Positions 16,889-26,565 of a DNA stretch of 64,000 bases are shown piece after piece. The translations under genes and the position numbers were made by a program. The stretch's first letter is position 1. Each line of letters begins with the position of its first letter. The notes under the pieces are model-generated. The model saw only the letters and a list, made by a program, of their open reading frames with translations. It was not told the DNA's origin and did no database searches. Location: NCBI RefSeq assembly GCF_003226345.1, contig NZ_PDOF01000001.1, positions 1,116,001-1,180,000 of the forward strand, read 5' to 3'. The DNA comes from Alteribacter lacisalsi (GTDB lineage: Bacteria > Bacillota > Bacilli > Bacillales > Salisediminibacteriaceae).

Positions 16889-17650
16889 ATGAATCAGGAA
16901 TACCGCAGCAATCAGCCTGATCAAAACCCGCCACAGCCCCAGGATCAGGGGAAGGGCAAGGAAAAGGACGGCATTTTAGATAAAATTCAGCAGCTGGGTA
17001 CTACGAATGTTCCAAAAATGGAAGAGTCCAATATTCACGTGCTGACGATCGTAGGTCAAATAGAGGGTCATATGCAGCTCCCTCCCCAGAACAAAACGAC
17101 GAAATACGAACATGTGATTCCCCAGCTTGTGGCAGCCGAGCAGAATAAAAAGATTGAAGGCCTGCTTGTTATTCTCAATACTGTCGGCGGTGATGTGGAA
17201 GCAGGACTGGCCCTTGCAGAGATGATCAGTTCACTATCAAAGCCGACCGTGACGCTGGTGCTCGGCGGCGGTCACTCAATCGGGGTGCCGATTGCAGTGG
17301 CAGCGGACTATTCTTACATTGCCGAAACGGCCACCATGACCATTCATCCTGTGCGCTTGACCGGCCTTGTGATTGGCGTTCCCCAGACCTTTGAGTATAT
17401 GGATAAAATGCAGGACCGTGTCATCAGTTTTGTAACGAGGAATTCTAACATCAGCGAAGAGAAATTCAAGGATCTGATGCTGTCAAAAGGAAATCTCACC
17501 AGAGATATCGGCACCAATGTTATCGGAGAGGATGCCGTTAAATACGGTATGATTGATGAGGTTGGCGGCATTGGAAAGGCGATTCAGAAATTAAACGAAT
17601 TGATCGAAAAAGCTGGGCCTTCGTCTGAACCGAGGGAGGTGGTACAATGA
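16889..17650 (+). CDS. tepA: ClpP-like translocation-enhancing protease TepA
   Basis: A 253-residue cytoplasmic serine protease of the ClpP/crotonase fold, known as TepA or YlfB in Bacillus and linked to efficient protein export. The catalytic Ser is Ser130 in [13 protein letters not shown] and the His is His153 in [27 protein letters not shown] is the oxyanion region. The N-terminal ~40 residues are polar and low-complexity ([20 protein letters not shown]). ATG at 16889 follows AAGGAGGAG. The stop overlaps the ylzJ start, indicating a translational pair. Confidence 0.93.
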   Translation: MNQEYRSNQPDQNPPQPQDQGKGKEKDGILDKIQQLGTTNVPKMEESNIHVLTIVGQIEGHMQLPPQNKTTKYEHVIPQLVAAEQNKKIEGLLVILNTVGGDVEAGLALAEMISSLSKPTVTLVLGGGHSIGVPIAVAADYSYIAETATMTIHPVRLTGLVIGVPQTFEYMDKMQDRVISFVTRNSNISEEKFKDLMLSKGNLTRDIGTNVIGEDAVKYGMIDEVGGIGKAIQKLNELIEKAGPSSEPREVVQ

Positions 17651-17895
17651 TTCTCTATACGTACCAGTCACAGGATCTTATTTTTCCTGCAAACGAAGAG
17701 GACTTCGCAAAACAGCAGACCATGCCAATACCGGGAGGCTCTGTGATCGTGGAAGCTGTTAATCAGGCTGGAGGAGCTGCTTCTCAGTACAAAGTGATCA
17801 GGCTTGTTTCCACCGATCCCAACATGTATCTGGACAGTCAGTACCAGCCGGGAAGCCTGCTCAGCCCGGACAACTTCTCCAGAGGGATGGAGTAG
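17647..17895 (+). CDS. ylzJ: YlzJ-like protein
   Basis: An 82-residue protein of the YlzJ family, conserved between tepA and spoIIIE in Bacillus and of unknown function. It begins [14 protein letters not shown] and has the conserved [14 protein letters not shown] and [19 protein letters not shown] segments. ATG at 17647 overlaps the tepA TGA by four bases (ATGA). A terminator follows. No signal peptide or membrane segment is seen. Confidence 0.85.
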   Translation: MILYTYQSQDLIFPANEEDFAKQQTMPIPGGSVIVEAVNQAGGAASQYKVIRLVSTDPNMYLDSQYQPGSLLSPDNFSRGME

Positions 17896-17956
17896 CCGTC
17901 TGGTTTGAGATTTCCTGTTATGCTATACTGAAAAAGAAACGTGTGTTCGTAATTCA

Positions 17957-17988
17957 GGCAGCCGTATCCAGGCTGCTTCTTCTTTTTC
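17957..17988 (+). terminator. Rho-independent terminator after ylzJ
   Basis: GCAGCC (17958-17963) pairs with GGCTGC (17971-17976) across GTATCCA, followed by TTCTTCTTTTT. Between here and spoIIIE (17989-18141) nothing more is recognised. Confidence 0.7.
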
Positions 17989-18141
17989 CGGGAAGGCCCG
18001 CGCAGTATTAGACAAGAACAGAGCCGATTAGATAAAGGCTTTTGATGGCCAGATCAAGAATCTAATAAAGGAATCAATGCAATACATAATTATAGCGGCA
18101 CAACCGCAATAAAACGCGATCTGTACCTGAGGTGATGGAAA

Positions 18142-20556
18142 TTGGGGAAAAGAAAACGAAAAAGTACAAAATGGAAAACCCAGCTGTCTTATGAACTTGC
18201 CGGTGTCTTTCTGTTTGTTATTGCCACAGTGGCGTTCGCCAGGCTCGGGTTTGCCGGTGAAGGTATCGTACAGCTGTTCAGGTTTGTTCTGGGCGACTGG
18301 CATATCGTCCTGACGGGGGGCCTGCTTGTACTTTCCTTTTATTTTATGGTGAAACGTAAATGGCCGAAGTTCTGGACGAGACGGAAGATCGGCGGCTATC
18401 TTTTTATCTATGCCGTTGCTCTTCTCACTCACGTTCGTCAGTTTGAAATTCTGTCTCAGGAGACACCATTTACCGACCGTTCGGTCATCCGGAATACATG
18501 GCATATGTTTTTTATGCAGATTAACAATGAAACAGCAGTGGAGACGATGGGAGGTGGGATGGTCGGGGCTTTAGGATTTTCCATGACCCACTTTCTCTTC
18601 GCAGAAGGGGGGACAATCGCCTTTGCGATCGGGCTGATGGTTGCTTCTGTCATTCTGTTTACCGGAAGATCCGTGATGGATGTGTTGAAAAAAGGTTTCG
18701 ATAAAATCATGTCCGGTGTGAAAAAAACCCTTACGTCGTTTGGTGCCTGGACGATTGAAAGCCTGAGCGCCATGAAGGACGCCGTAAACGAGAGACGCAA
18801 AGCGATGAAACAGGAAGCCCAGGAGCGCAAACGGGACCGCAGTACAAGAAGTCCGGCTCCTCCAGTCGAGGAAACGTCTGATCTTGAAAAGCCTGAAGAA
18901 GAACCGGTTATTTATGATTTCTCAACAAAAGCTTATGAAGGTGTGGACATTCCCGAAAATTCCGATCCGGCAGACCCTGTTACGGAGCCTGCCGTTCCCT
19001 CGACAGCGGAGAAAGATAAACGGCCCGCACACATTGTCGCCGAAGAGGAAGAGACCGAGGAGGAGATTCCGGTGCCGACCGCTTCTCTTGCCGTGATCAG
19101 CCGGGAAAATGAACACTATGAACTGCCTGATGGAGGTCTTTTAAATAACCCTAAGAAAACTAATCAGACTAAGGAGCATCACATGCTCTCCAAAAATGCG
19201 CGCAAACTGGAGAAAACACTGGAAAGCTTCGGGGTGAACGCCAAAGTCACGGAAGTACACCTTGGTCCATCGGTTACGAAGTACGAAGTATACCCTTCCG
19301 CCGGAGTTAAAGTAAGTAAAGTGGTGAATCTTTCCGATGACCTTGCGCTGGCTCTGGCGGCAAAGGACATCCGGATCGAGGCCCCGATCCCGGGAAAATC
19401 TGCTATCGGAATTGAAGTGCCGAATCAGGAAGTGGCCCTGGTCACCCTGAAGGAAGTGCTTGAGGCGAAAGCAATGACAGAGACAGACAACCCTCTTGCA
19501 ATTGCACTCGGGCGTAATATTTCCGGTGAAGCGGTTATTGCGGAACTGAATAAAATGCCCCACCTGCTCGTAGCGGGGGCGACGGGAAGCGGAAAAAGTG
19601 TCTGTATTAACGGTATTGTCGTCAGTATTCTGATGCGCAGTAAACCGCATGAAGTCAAGCTCATGATGATCGATCCGAAAATGGTTGAATTGAACGTGTA
19701 TAATGGTATTCCCCACCTTCTTTCACCGGTGGTTACCGATCCGAAAAAAGCATCACAGGCTCTGAAAAAAGTAGTTTCGGAAATGGAGAGGCGTTATGAA
19801 CTGTTTGCTGACTCCGGGACAAGAAACATAGAGGGATACAATGCTTATGTGAGAAGAGAAAACCGCTCTCGCCCGGAAGAAGATCAGCAGCCATATCTGC
19901 CATTCATTGTGGTTATTGTTGACGAGCTTGCCGATTTGATGATGGTGGCCTCGTCTGATGTAGAGGATTCGATTACCAGGCTAGCTCAGATGGCACGTGC
20001 AGCAGGGATCCACCTGATTATTGCTACACAGCGTCCGTCGGTAGATGTCATCACAGGCGTCATCAAAGCAAATATACCGTCCAGAATTGCTTTCGGAGTA
20101 TCAAGCCAGACGGACTCCCGGACTATCCTTGACAGTAACGGGGCGGAAAAACTCCTTGGCAGGGGCGACATGCTGTTTATCCCTGTCGGGGCATCCAAAC
20201 CTACACGGATTCAGGGAGCCTTTTTAAGTGATGAGGAAGTCGAAAGGGTTGTCGGGTTCTGTATAGACCAGCAGAAAGCCCAGTATGCTGAAGAAATGAT
20301 CCCTAAAGAGGGAGACAAGGAGAATGTGCAGCAGGCCGTTTCTGACGACTTGTATGAAGAGGCTGTTGCTCTGATAACGGACATGCAGACAGCTTCCGTT
20401 TCCATGCTTCAGCGCAGATTCAGAATCGGTTACACAAGGGCTGCCCGGCTTATTGATGAAATGGAAGTCCGGGGCGTGGTCGGACCCTACGAGGGAAGTA
20501 AACCGAGGGAAGTTCTTGTAAGTAAACATCAGGACGACAACGTATCAAACGGCTGA
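18142..20556 (+). CDS. spoIIIE: DNA translocase SpoIIIE/FtsK
   Basis: An 804-residue membrane-anchored DNA pump that moves the chromosome into the forespore and clears DNA from division septa. Four hydrophobic segments occupy the first ~175 residues, followed by a charged, acidic linker (~210-330), the alpha/beta RecA-like motor (~340-720, Walker A GATGSGKS near 478-486, Walker [12 protein letters not shown]) and the winged-helix gamma domain (~735-795) that reads KOPS/SRS polarity sequences. TTG at 18142 follows GAGGTGATGG. Downstream is a repeat-rich spacer rather than the next ymf gene. Confidence 0.96.
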   Translation: MGKRKRKSTKWKTQLSYELAGVFLFVIATVAFARLGFAGEGIVQLFRFVLGDWHIVLTGGLLVLSFYFMVKRKWPKFWTRRKIGGYLFIYAVALLTHVRQFEILSQETPFTDRSVIRNTWHMFFMQINNETAVETMGGGMVGALGFSMTHFLFAEGGTIAFAIGLMVASVILFTGRSVMDVLKKGFDKIMSGVKKTLTSFGAWTIESLSAMKDAVNERRKAMKQEAQERKRDRSTRSPAPPVEETSDLEKPEEEPVIYDFSTKAYEGVDIPENSDPADPVTEPAVPSTAEKDKRPAHIVAEEEETEEEIPVPTASLAVISRENEHYELPDGGLLNNPKKTNQTKEHHMLSKNARKLEKTLESFGVNAKVTEVHLGPSVTKYEVYPSAGVKVSKVVNLSDDLALALAAKDIRIEAPIPGKSAIGIEVPNQEVALVTLKEVLEAKAMTETDNPLAIALGRNISGEAVIAELNKMPHLLVAGATGSGKSVCINGIVVSILMRSKPHEVKLMMIDPKMVELNVYNGIPHLLSPVVTDPKKASQALKKVVSEMERRYELFADSGTRNIEGYNAYVRRENRSRPEEDQQPYLPFIVVIVDELADLMMVASSDVEDSITRLAQMARAAGIHLIIATQRPSVDVITGVIKANIPSRIAFGVSSQTDSRTILDSNGAEKLLGRGDMLFIPVGASKPTRIQGAFLSDEEVERVVGFCIDQQKAQYAEEMIPKEGDKENVQQAVSDDLYEEAVALITDMQTASVSMLQRRFRIGYTRAARLIDEMEVRGVVGPYEGSKPREVLVSKHQDDNVSNG

Positions 20557-20590
20557 TAAAACAAAATCCCGGAACAAACGCATTGAAAGC

Positions 20591-20752
20591 GAAGAGGCTG
20601 GGATTCAAAACTGGAAGAGATAGAGGCTGGGACATATAGAAAGTGTTTGAGGAGAATTCGAAAGCAGAGTACTTTCAGCAGTGATTTATTTCTGCCGTAC
20701 AATGTCTGATCGAATTCCTTGCTGGAACTATACACTTCTATCCCGGCCTCTG
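20591..20752. mobile_element. MITE-like palindromic element with GAGGCTGGGA ends, copy C
   Basis: AGAGGCTGGGACATATAGAA (from 20622) and its counterpart TTCTATCCCGGCCTCT (to 20752) are inverted ends about 131 bases apart; a further partial end, GAAGAGGCTGGGATTC, lies at 20591-20606. The middle contains TTTCAGCAGTGATTTATTTCTGC, which matches TTTCAGCAGTGATCGATCTGC in copy D (33192-33214). No coding capacity. It is best read as a non-autonomous derivative of the element in copies A and B. Confidence 0.6.
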
Positions 20753-20792
20753 TCTTTTTTAAGCTGCTTCCGGAAAGATTGTTGTTTTAAGC

Positions 20793-20933
20793 CGCTGCAG
20801 GCGGACGCTTTCCGCGGGCATCGCTTCAGCCCCTCGGGAAAATTCCTGCTTCTTACTACCATCCGAAGCGGTCTGCGTCGAAGCAACTCGCAGCTTAATC
20901 GTGAAGCATATGCTCTTCGCTGGAGTCACCGCC
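20793..20933. repeat. GC-rich R1 repeat, copy in spoIIIE-ymfC spacer
   Basis: Begins CGCTGCAGGCGGACGCTTTCC, continues with GCGGGCATCGCTTCAGCC and CCTCGGGAAAAT, and ends GCTGGAGTCACCGCC. It is the reverse orientation of the copy at 1541-1641, with an extra ~40 bases in the middle. The remaining spacer to 21126 shows no gene. Confidence 0.65.
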
Positions 20934-21126
20934 TTTCGCTCAAAAATAGAGTGGCAATAGCATCAATCTGTACGAACACAGCTGTTTTTATTAGGCTGAG
21001 TCACTGTTTTGTACTGATTTTGCTAACAAGCTGCAATATGATTTGGTGTATGGGTTCGATTCATGGTAAAGTGACATTAGAAAATTATGTGAAAATAGAG
21101 AAAATGGTGGTAAGGAGAGGACTTGT

Positions 21127-21846
21127 ATGATTAAATCCGACCAGCGTCCCCTGTATCTTCAGGTGATCGACCGGATCAAGAGCGATATTGAAAACGGACA
21201 TTACGAAGCGGGACAGCGGCTCCCTTCCGAATTTGAGCTTTCACGAAAGCTCGGGGTAAGCCGTGCAACACTGCGTGAAGCTCTGCGCATGCTTGAAGAT
21301 GAAAGCGTTATAGTAAGAAGGCACGGGGTTGGCACGTTTATTAGTGAGAAGCCTCTTTTTACATCGGGGATTGAGGAATTAAACAGTGTCACGGATATGA
21401 TTAAAGGGAGCCAGATGGAACCCGGAACGGTCTTCCTTTCAGCTTCAGAAGCCCTGGCCACTGAAGAGGACTGCCGGATTTTTAAAGACAGCAGCCCCGG
21501 AGAAATGATTGTCATTGAACGGGTCCGGACAGCAGACGGACAGCCTGTTGTCTATTGTCTTGACCGGCTGCCGAAAAAGCTTCTTCCTGATTATACTTCC
21601 AGAACGGAAGAATCCATTTTCACTCAGCTTGAAGCATCAGGGACAACAATCAGTTATGCACATACTCAGATCGAGCCAGTCGGTTTTCACGAGAAAATAT
21701 CCGGTATGCTTCAATGCGCAGAGGAAACGTCACTCCTGGCGCTCAAGCAAATGCATTATGATTATAATGAAAAGCCGGTTCTGTATTCACTTAATTACTT
21801 CAGAGCCGACAAGTTTAAATTCCACGTGATCCGCAAGCGGGTGTAG
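21127..21846 (+). CDS. ymfC: GntR/HutC-type transcriptional regulator YmfC
   Basis: A 239-residue GntR-family regulator. The N-terminal winged helix-turn-helix (about 8-75: [18 protein letters not shown], then [30 protein letters not shown]) is followed by a UTRA ligand-binding domain (about 95-235) of the HutC subfamily. YmfC is found upstream of the ymf gene cluster in Bacillus; its target and ligand are not established. ATG at 21127 lies after GGAGAGGACTTGT. No operator was identified. Confidence 0.9.
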   Translation: MIKSDQRPLYLQVIDRIKSDIENGHYEAGQRLPSEFELSRKLGVSRATLREALRMLEDESVIVRRHGVGTFISEKPLFTSGIEELNSVTDMIKGSQMEPGTVFLSASEALATEEDCRIFKDSSPGEMIVIERVRTADGQPVVYCLDRLPKKLLPDYTSRTEESIFTQLEASGTTISYAHTQIEPVGFHEKISGMLQCAEETSLLALKQMHYDYNEKPVLYSLNYFRADKFKFHVIRKRV

Positions 21847-21883
21847 TACAGTCTGCACCGTATTTTTTACGAAACACATCATA

Positions 21884-21912
21884 TTCAGTTCCAATAACAG
21901 GTATGCTATAAA
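21884..21912 (+). promoter_or_regulatory. Extended -10 promoter of ymfF
   Basis: TTCAGT (21884-21889), 17-base spacer, and TATAAA (21907-21912) preceded by TGC, an extended -10. About 47 bases before ymfF. Confidence 0.4.
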
Positions 21913-21958
21913 AGATACGTCCGTTTTGATTATTGAGGATGAATGAGGAGGGTTTCAG

Positions 21959-23254
21959 ATGAAGGCCATTAACGTAAATGAGTTTACACACGGACCTGTT
22001 AACGTCCACGTAATCCAGTCAGATACGTATAAAACAAACACACTGGTATTACATATCCGGGCAGCCCTGACAGAAGAAGACCATACTTTAAGAGCGCTGC
22101 TTCCCCTTGTACTTCAGAGCGGTTCAGCAGATTATCCGACAAGAAAGCAGATCCGCCAGAAACTTGACGACCTCTACGGTGCTACTCTGACTGGAGATGT
22201 GAACAAGAAAGGTGAAAACCACCTGATTTCATTTAAGCTCGAAGCAGCGAATGAAAAATATCTGAAAGACAGTACGCCTCTGCTGGAAAATGCTTTTCAG
22301 ATGATGACCTCTGTTATTTCAAACCCGCTGATTGAAAATGGTGCCTTCAAAGAGTCGGTTATTAAAAGTGAGAAGCGTAATTTAAAACAGCGGATCCAGA
22401 GCGTATATGATGATAAAATCCGTTATGCGAACATGCGGTTAAATGAAGAAATGTGCAAGAACGAACCATACGGTCTGTTTGTTTACGGGTCTGAGGAACA
22501 GCTTGACAATATTACGGGTGAGGACCTGTATGATTATTACAAACGTGTTGTAAACGAAGATGCGATGGATCTTTACGTTGTCGGGGATGTGGAGACTGAA
22601 GAAATCAAAAATCTGGTATCTAAGCACTTCACCCTTCCTGAACGGCAGGAAAAGCCGGCTGAATCAGGCGATGAAAAAGCCGCAGCAGGAAACGTTGAAG
22701 AAAAGGAAATTTTTGAAGAGCAGGATCTCAAACAGGGGAAACTTCACCTTGGCTACCGGACAAATATTACGTATCAGGATGACGACTACTTTGCGCTTCA
22801 GCTGTTTAACGGCCTGTTCGGCGGTTTTTCACATTCGAAACTGTTTATTAATGTCCGTGAAAAAGCGAGTCTCGCTTATTATGCTGCTTCCCGGGTCGAA
22901 AGTCATAAAGGTCTATTGATGGTGATGTCGGGTATTGAAACCGGAAACTACGATAAAGCCGTCAAAATCATCCGTGAGCAGATGGAAGCGATGAAAAACG
23001 GGGAATTTGAAGAAGATCAGCTAGAACAGACAAAATCTGTACTCAAAAACCAGCTGCTTGAAACAATGGATGCCCCAAGAGGTCTTGTGGAACTGATGTA
23101 CCACAACGAACTTGGCGGAAAAAAACGTTCCCTGGACGATTGGATTCCAGGTATAGACGCTGTAACGAAAGAAGATGTGGTCCGTGTAGCCAATGAGGCA
23201 CAGCTGGACACAGTTTACTTCCTAAAAGGAACGGAGGGCGGTTCAGATGAATAA
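21959..23254 (+). CDS. ymfF: M16-like protein YmfF without zinc motif
   Basis: A 431-residue member of the insulinase (M16) family. No HxxEH motif is present in the N-terminal domain, where the sequence reads LRALLPLVLQSGSADYPTRKQ instead. M16 enzymes commonly pair a catalytic subunit with an inactive partner; YmfF is expected to be the non-catalytic partner of YmfH. The second half has the usual YYAASRVESHKGLLMVMSGIE region. ATG at 21959 follows GAGGAGGG. The 3' end overlaps the ymfH start by eight bases, so the two are co-translated. Confidence 0.92.
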   Translation: MKAINVNEFTHGPVNVHVIQSDTYKTNTLVLHIRAALTEEDHTLRALLPLVLQSGSADYPTRKQIRQKLDDLYGATLTGDVNKKGENHLISFKLEAANEKYLKDSTPLLENAFQMMTSVISNPLIENGAFKESVIKSEKRNLKQRIQSVYDDKIRYANMRLNEEMCKNEPYGLFVYGSEEQLDNITGEDLYDYYKRVVNEDAMDLYVVGDVETEEIKNLVSKHFTLPERQEKPAESGDEKAAAGNVEEKEIFEEQDLKQGKLHLGYRTNITYQDDDYFALQLFNGLFGGFSHSKLFINVREKASLAYYAASRVESHKGLLMVMSGIETGNYDKAVKIIREQMEAMKNGEFEEDQLEQTKSVLKNQLLETMDAPRGLVELMYHNELGGKKRSLDDWIPGIDAVTKEDVVRVANEAQLDTVYFLKGTEGGSDE

Positions 23255-24542
23255 ACAGACCTTTGATCAGCTCAAGGAAACCCTGTACCACGAAAAGCTG
23301 GACAACGGCCTTGACGTCTATATCCTTCCTAAAGCCGGTTTTAATAAAACATTTGCCACTTTTACAACAAAGTACGGATCCATTGATAATCACTTCATCC
23401 CCCTTGGAGAGAAGGAAGCGGTGAAGGTGCCCGATGGTATTGCCCACTTCCTTGAGCACAAGCTGTTTGAAGATGAAGACGGGGATGTGTTCCAGCTTTT
23501 CAGTAAGCAGGGGGCGTCCGCAAACGCATTCACCAGCTTTACACGCACGGCTTATCTGTTTTCAAGTACGTCCAAAGTGATGGAGAATCTGACCACACTT
23601 CTGGATTTCGTGCAGAAGCCTTACTTTACAGAAGAGAGCGTGGAAAAAGAAAAGGGCATTATCGGCCAGGAGATTAAAATGTACGATGATAATCCGGACT
23701 GGCGCGGTTATTTTGGCCTGATCAGCAACCTGTATGAATACCACCCTGTAAAGATTGATATAGCGGGAACAATTGAGTCGATCAACGAAGTCACCAAGGA
23801 TCTTCTCTACACGTGCTACGAGACCTTTTATCACCCGAATAACATGCTTTTGTTTATCGTGGGCAACGTGGATGCCGAAGAAATGATGACGCTTGTAAAG
23901 GAGAACCAGTCAGGAAAGGAATTTGCAGAACCTGAACGGATCCAGCGTTTCTTTGAAGCAGAAGCGCCTGAGGTGGATCAGGCTGAGCAGACCATCGAGA
24001 TGAACGTAAAAACCGGCAAATGCCTGACCGGATTTAAGGAACGCTCACCGGACAGACAGGGGAAAGATCTTCTGCGTCATGAACTTTCTATAAATATCCT
24101 GCTTGAAATGATGTTTGGCCAGAGTTCAAAAAATTATGAAACCCTATACGAGGAAGGGCTGATTGATGATACGTTTTCCTTTGATTATTCCGGTGAGCTC
24201 GGCTTTGGATTTTCGGTGATCGGCGGGGACACAGCCGAACCGGAGCAGCTTAGCGAGCGTATCAAGTCCATGGTTGTGGAGTTTACGTCGAAGTCACTTG
24301 ACGAGGAAACAGTGGAATCCGTGCGGAAAAAGAAAATCGGTTTCTTCCTTCGGTCACTGAATTCTCCTGAATATATTGCCAATCAGTTTACCCGCTACCA
24401 GTTCAATGACATGAATCTGTTCGATGTGATTCCGGTTCTTGAATCCCTTACTGTGGATGATCTTCAGGAAGCGATGACCGAGCACTTTAAACCTGATACT
24501 CAGTTCAGCAAGTGCCTTGTTAAACCGAAAGGCGGGGCATAG
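23247..24542 (+). CDS. ymfH: M16 family zinc protease YmfH
   Basis: A 431-residue M16 metalloprotease. The inverted zinc motif HFLEH is at residues 67-71, with GASANAFTSFTRTAYLFS after it and the third-ligand region GIIGQEIKMYDDNPDWRGYF about 70 residues on. It is the catalytic partner of YmfF; equal length (431 residues each) and the overlapping reading frames support a stable pair. The natural substrate is not established, although relatives in other genera process small peptides such as PQQ or lantibiotic precursors. The ribosome-binding site GGAGGGCGG lies inside the 3' end of ymfF. The stop codon is followed directly by ymfI. Confidence 0.94.
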   Translation: MNKQTFDQLKETLYHEKLDNGLDVYILPKAGFNKTFATFTTKYGSIDNHFIPLGEKEAVKVPDGIAHFLEHKLFEDEDGDVFQLFSKQGASANAFTSFTRTAYLFSSTSKVMENLTTLLDFVQKPYFTEESVEKEKGIIGQEIKMYDDNPDWRGYFGLISNLYEYHPVKIDIAGTIESINEVTKDLLYTCYETFYHPNNMLLFIVGNVDAEEMMTLVKENQSGKEFAEPERIQRFFEAEAPEVDQAEQTIEMNVKTGKCLTGFKERSPDRQGKDLLRHELSINILLEMMFGQSSKNYETLYEEGLIDDTFSFDYSGELGFGFSVIGGDTAEPEQLSERIKSMVVEFTSKSLDEETVESVRKKKIGFFLRSLNSPEYIANQFTRYQFNDMNLFDVIPVLESLTVDDLQEAMTEHFKPDTQFSKCLVKPKGGA

Positions 24543-25271
24543 GTGTCACAGCGTGCTCTCATTACCGGAGCCAGCGGTGAAATCGGCAGAGCAGCCGCTC
24601 TTCGCCTCGCCCGGGACGGGTACCGGCTTGTACTTCATTATAATGAGAACAAATCAGGGATCGATCAGCTTGTGAGTCAACTCGAAAGATCAGGCTGCAC
24701 AGAACCGCTCACGGTTCAGGCCGATCTGGTTTCACCAGGCGGCCCGGCGAAAGTGATCGCGGCAGCACAGGATCCGGTTGATGTGATTATTCATAACAGC
24801 GGGAAAAGCTATACCGGACTGGTTCAGGATTTTTCACCTGAACAGGTATCAGATGCCCTGCGTCTCGGTCTATCAGCTCCTTATGAAATAACAAACGCTC
24901 TTCTGCCGGGGATGCTTCATCAGAAAAAAGGAAAAATCATTGTGATCTCTTCCATCTGGGGCCTTACAGGCGCCTCCTGCGAAGTCCTGTATTCTATGAT
25001 TAAAGGCGGCTTGAACGCCTATGTCAAAGCCCTTGCCAAAGAACTCGGACCTTCAGGCATCCAGGTTAATGCCGTAGCACCTGGACTTGTGGATACCTCA
25101 ATCAACAGTCACCTAAGCCGTGACGAGGCGTCTGAGCTGGCTGCGGAGATTCCGGCAGGCAGACCCGGCACTCCGGAAGAAATTGCAGAAGCTGTCTCAT
25201 TTCTGGCTTCACCCGGTGCTTCATACATCAGCGGTCAGGTTCTTTCTGTTAACGGAGCGTGGTACTGCTGA
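24543..25271 (+). CDS. ymfI: SDR-family oxidoreductase YmfI
   Basis: A 242-residue short-chain dehydrogenase/reductase. The cofactor motif TGASGEIG is at 8-15, catalytic Ser near 136-137 (VISSIWGLTG), Tyr150 and Lys154 in YSMIKGG, and the C-terminal SGQVLSVNGAWYC. It resembles FabG-type 3-oxoacyl-ACP reductases, but the elongation factor FabG lies elsewhere, so the substrate is open. GTG at 24543 comes immediately after the ymfH stop with an upstream GGCGGGG. Final gene of a ymfF-ymfH-ymfI unit. Confidence 0.92.
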   Translation: MSQRALITGASGEIGRAAALRLARDGYRLVLHYNENKSGIDQLVSQLERSGCTEPLTVQADLVSPGGPAKVIAAAQDPVDVIIHNSGKSYTGLVQDFSPEQVSDALRLGLSAPYEITNALLPGMLHQKKGKIIVISSIWGLTGASCEVLYSMIKGGLNAYVKALAKELGPSGIQVNAVAPGLVDTSINSHLSRDEASELAAEIPAGRPGTPEEIAEAVSFLASPGASYISGQVLSVNGAWYC

Positions 25272-25362
25272 GTTGGCCGGCAGAAATTTTTCCTCTCTGT
25301 GAATAGTTCTTCGTAACGAATGAGAAACTATAGAAGAACTTTACCAAAAGGGAGGGTACACC

Positions 25363-25611
25363 ATGAGTGTATTGGATAACTGGGATCAGTGGAAACATTT
25401 CCTCGGCGACCGTCTTGAGCAGGGGAAGCATGAAGGAATGAACAGTCAGGTTGTTTCGGAAGTGGCCTACCAGGTTGGCGAATATCTTGCCGAGCAGGTT
25501 GAACCGAAAAACGAACAGGAAGCAGTTCTTGCAGACCTCTGGAAAGTGGCTTCTGAAGAAGAACAGCACGCCATTGCGAACATGATGGTAAAACTTGTTC
25601 AGGAAAAGTAA
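25363..25611 (+). CDS. ymfJ: YmfJ, DUF3243 family protein
   Basis: An 82-residue protein of the DUF3243 family, known only from Bacillales and of unknown function. The sequence is acidic and largely helical: MSVLDNWDQWKHFLGDRLEQ, then QVAYQVGEYLAEQV and a C-terminal EEEQHAIANMMVKLVQ. ATG at 25363 follows AAGGGAGGG. It lies between ymfI and ymfK as in B. subtilis and ends at its own terminator, so it can be expressed as a short transcript. Confidence 0.9.
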   Translation: MSVLDNWDQWKHFLGDRLEQGKHEGMNSQVVSEVAYQVGEYLAEQVEPKNEQEAVLADLWKVASEEEQHAIANMMVKLVQEK

Positions 25612-25621
25612 TCACAAACGG

Positions 25622-25650
25622 AAGTGCTGCCACAAAGCGGCACTTTTTTT
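25622..25650 (+). terminator. Rho-independent terminator after ymfJ
   Basis: AAGTGCTGC (25622-25630) pairs with GCGGCACTT (25637-25645) with one G-T pair across CACAAA, followed by T residues. Confidence 0.8.
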
Positions 25651-25692
25651 GTTGACAAGATAAAATAGACGATTCCATTTCCATCATTTCTC

Positions 25693-25721
25693 TTTAAAAG
25701 CCCCCAAAAATACTTTATGAT
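25693..25721 (+). promoter_or_regulatory. Sigma-A type promoter of ymfK
   Basis: TTTAAA (25693-25698), 17-base spacer, TATGAT (25716-25721), about 54 bases before ymfK. A TTGACA at 25652 has no matching -10 and was not used. Confidence 0.4.
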
Positions 25722-25774
25722 AGAAAAAGGAATCTGACGACTTTTGACGAATCCTTTTCTGAAAGGAGTACTTT

Positions 25775-26548
25775 ATGGATAAAAAGGAATGGTACCTTGA
25801 ATATCAGATACATGAGAACCGTCCGGGACTTCTGGGAGAGATCGCTTCCCTCCTTGGTATGCTTAGGATAAATATTGTCACTATCAATGGCGTTGAGCAC
25901 AGAAGAAGAGGTATGTTGATCCGGAGCGAGAGTGACGAAGCTATCGAGCGGCTCACGTTTATTATGAAAACAATGGACATCATTACCCTCAGAAAAATCA
26001 GAGAGCCCAAGCTGCGGGACCGCCTTGCTGTCCGCCATGGACGATATATTGAACGTGACGAAGATGAAAAGAAAACATTTCGGTTCGTCCGGGACGAACT
26101 CGGGCTTCTAGTTGATTTCATGGCGGAACTGTTTAAAAAAGACGGCCACCGTCTGATTGGGATCCGGGGGATGCCGAGAGTGGGTAAGACCGAATCTGTC
26201 GTGGCAGCAAGTGTCTGTGCAAGCAAACGCTGGTCGTTTCTTTCTTCCACCCTGCTCAGACAGACGATTCGGAGTCAGCTGGCGGACGACGAATTTTCAG
26301 AGAACCACATTTATATTATTGACGGCATTGTCTCTACGATGAGAGCATCAGAGAAGCACCGGATGCTCGTGTCAGAGATTATGCGGCTGCCTGCAACCAA
26401 GGTAGTGGAACACCCTGACATCTTTATCCGGGAAACAGAGTATTCACTTGATGATTTTGATTACATTATTGAATTGAGAAGCGATGAAGCAGAAGAAATT
26501 ACATACGAAGCGGTAGATTCCGGTTTTTCATCCTTTGATATCAGCTAG
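25775..26548 (+). CDS. ymfK: YmfK, DUF3388 family protein with ACT-like N-terminus
   Basis: A 257-residue protein of the DUF3388/YmfK family. The N-terminal ~75 residues look like an ACT-type domain (EYQIHENRPGLLGEIASLLGMLRINIVTI). The second half contains IGIRGMPRVGKTESVVAASVCA, resembling a P-loop, with an acidic YIIDGIVS strand after it, so nucleotide binding is possible. Function is unknown. ATG at 25775 follows AAAGGAG. It sits next to ymfM as in B. subtilis, nine bases before the GTG in the ymfM leader. Confidence 0.88.
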   Translation: MDKKEWYLEYQIHENRPGLLGEIASLLGMLRINIVTINGVEHRRRGMLIRSESDEAIERLTFIMKTMDIITLRKIREPKLRDRLAVRHGRYIERDEDEKKTFRFVRDELGLLVDFMAELFKKDGHRLIGIRGMPRVGKTESVVAASVCASKRWSFLSSTLLRQTIRSQLADDEFSENHIYIIDGIVSTMRASEKHRMLVSEIMRLPATKVVEHPDIFIRETEYSLDDFDYIIELRSDEAEEITYEAVDSGFSSFDIS

Positions 26549-26565
26549 TTTGGAAGGTGTTTGCA

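Noticed and set aside
25652-25657. Consensus TTGACA after ymfJ
   Set aside because: Overlaps the terminator tail and has no -10 at proper distance; TTTAAA/TATGAT downstream fits better.
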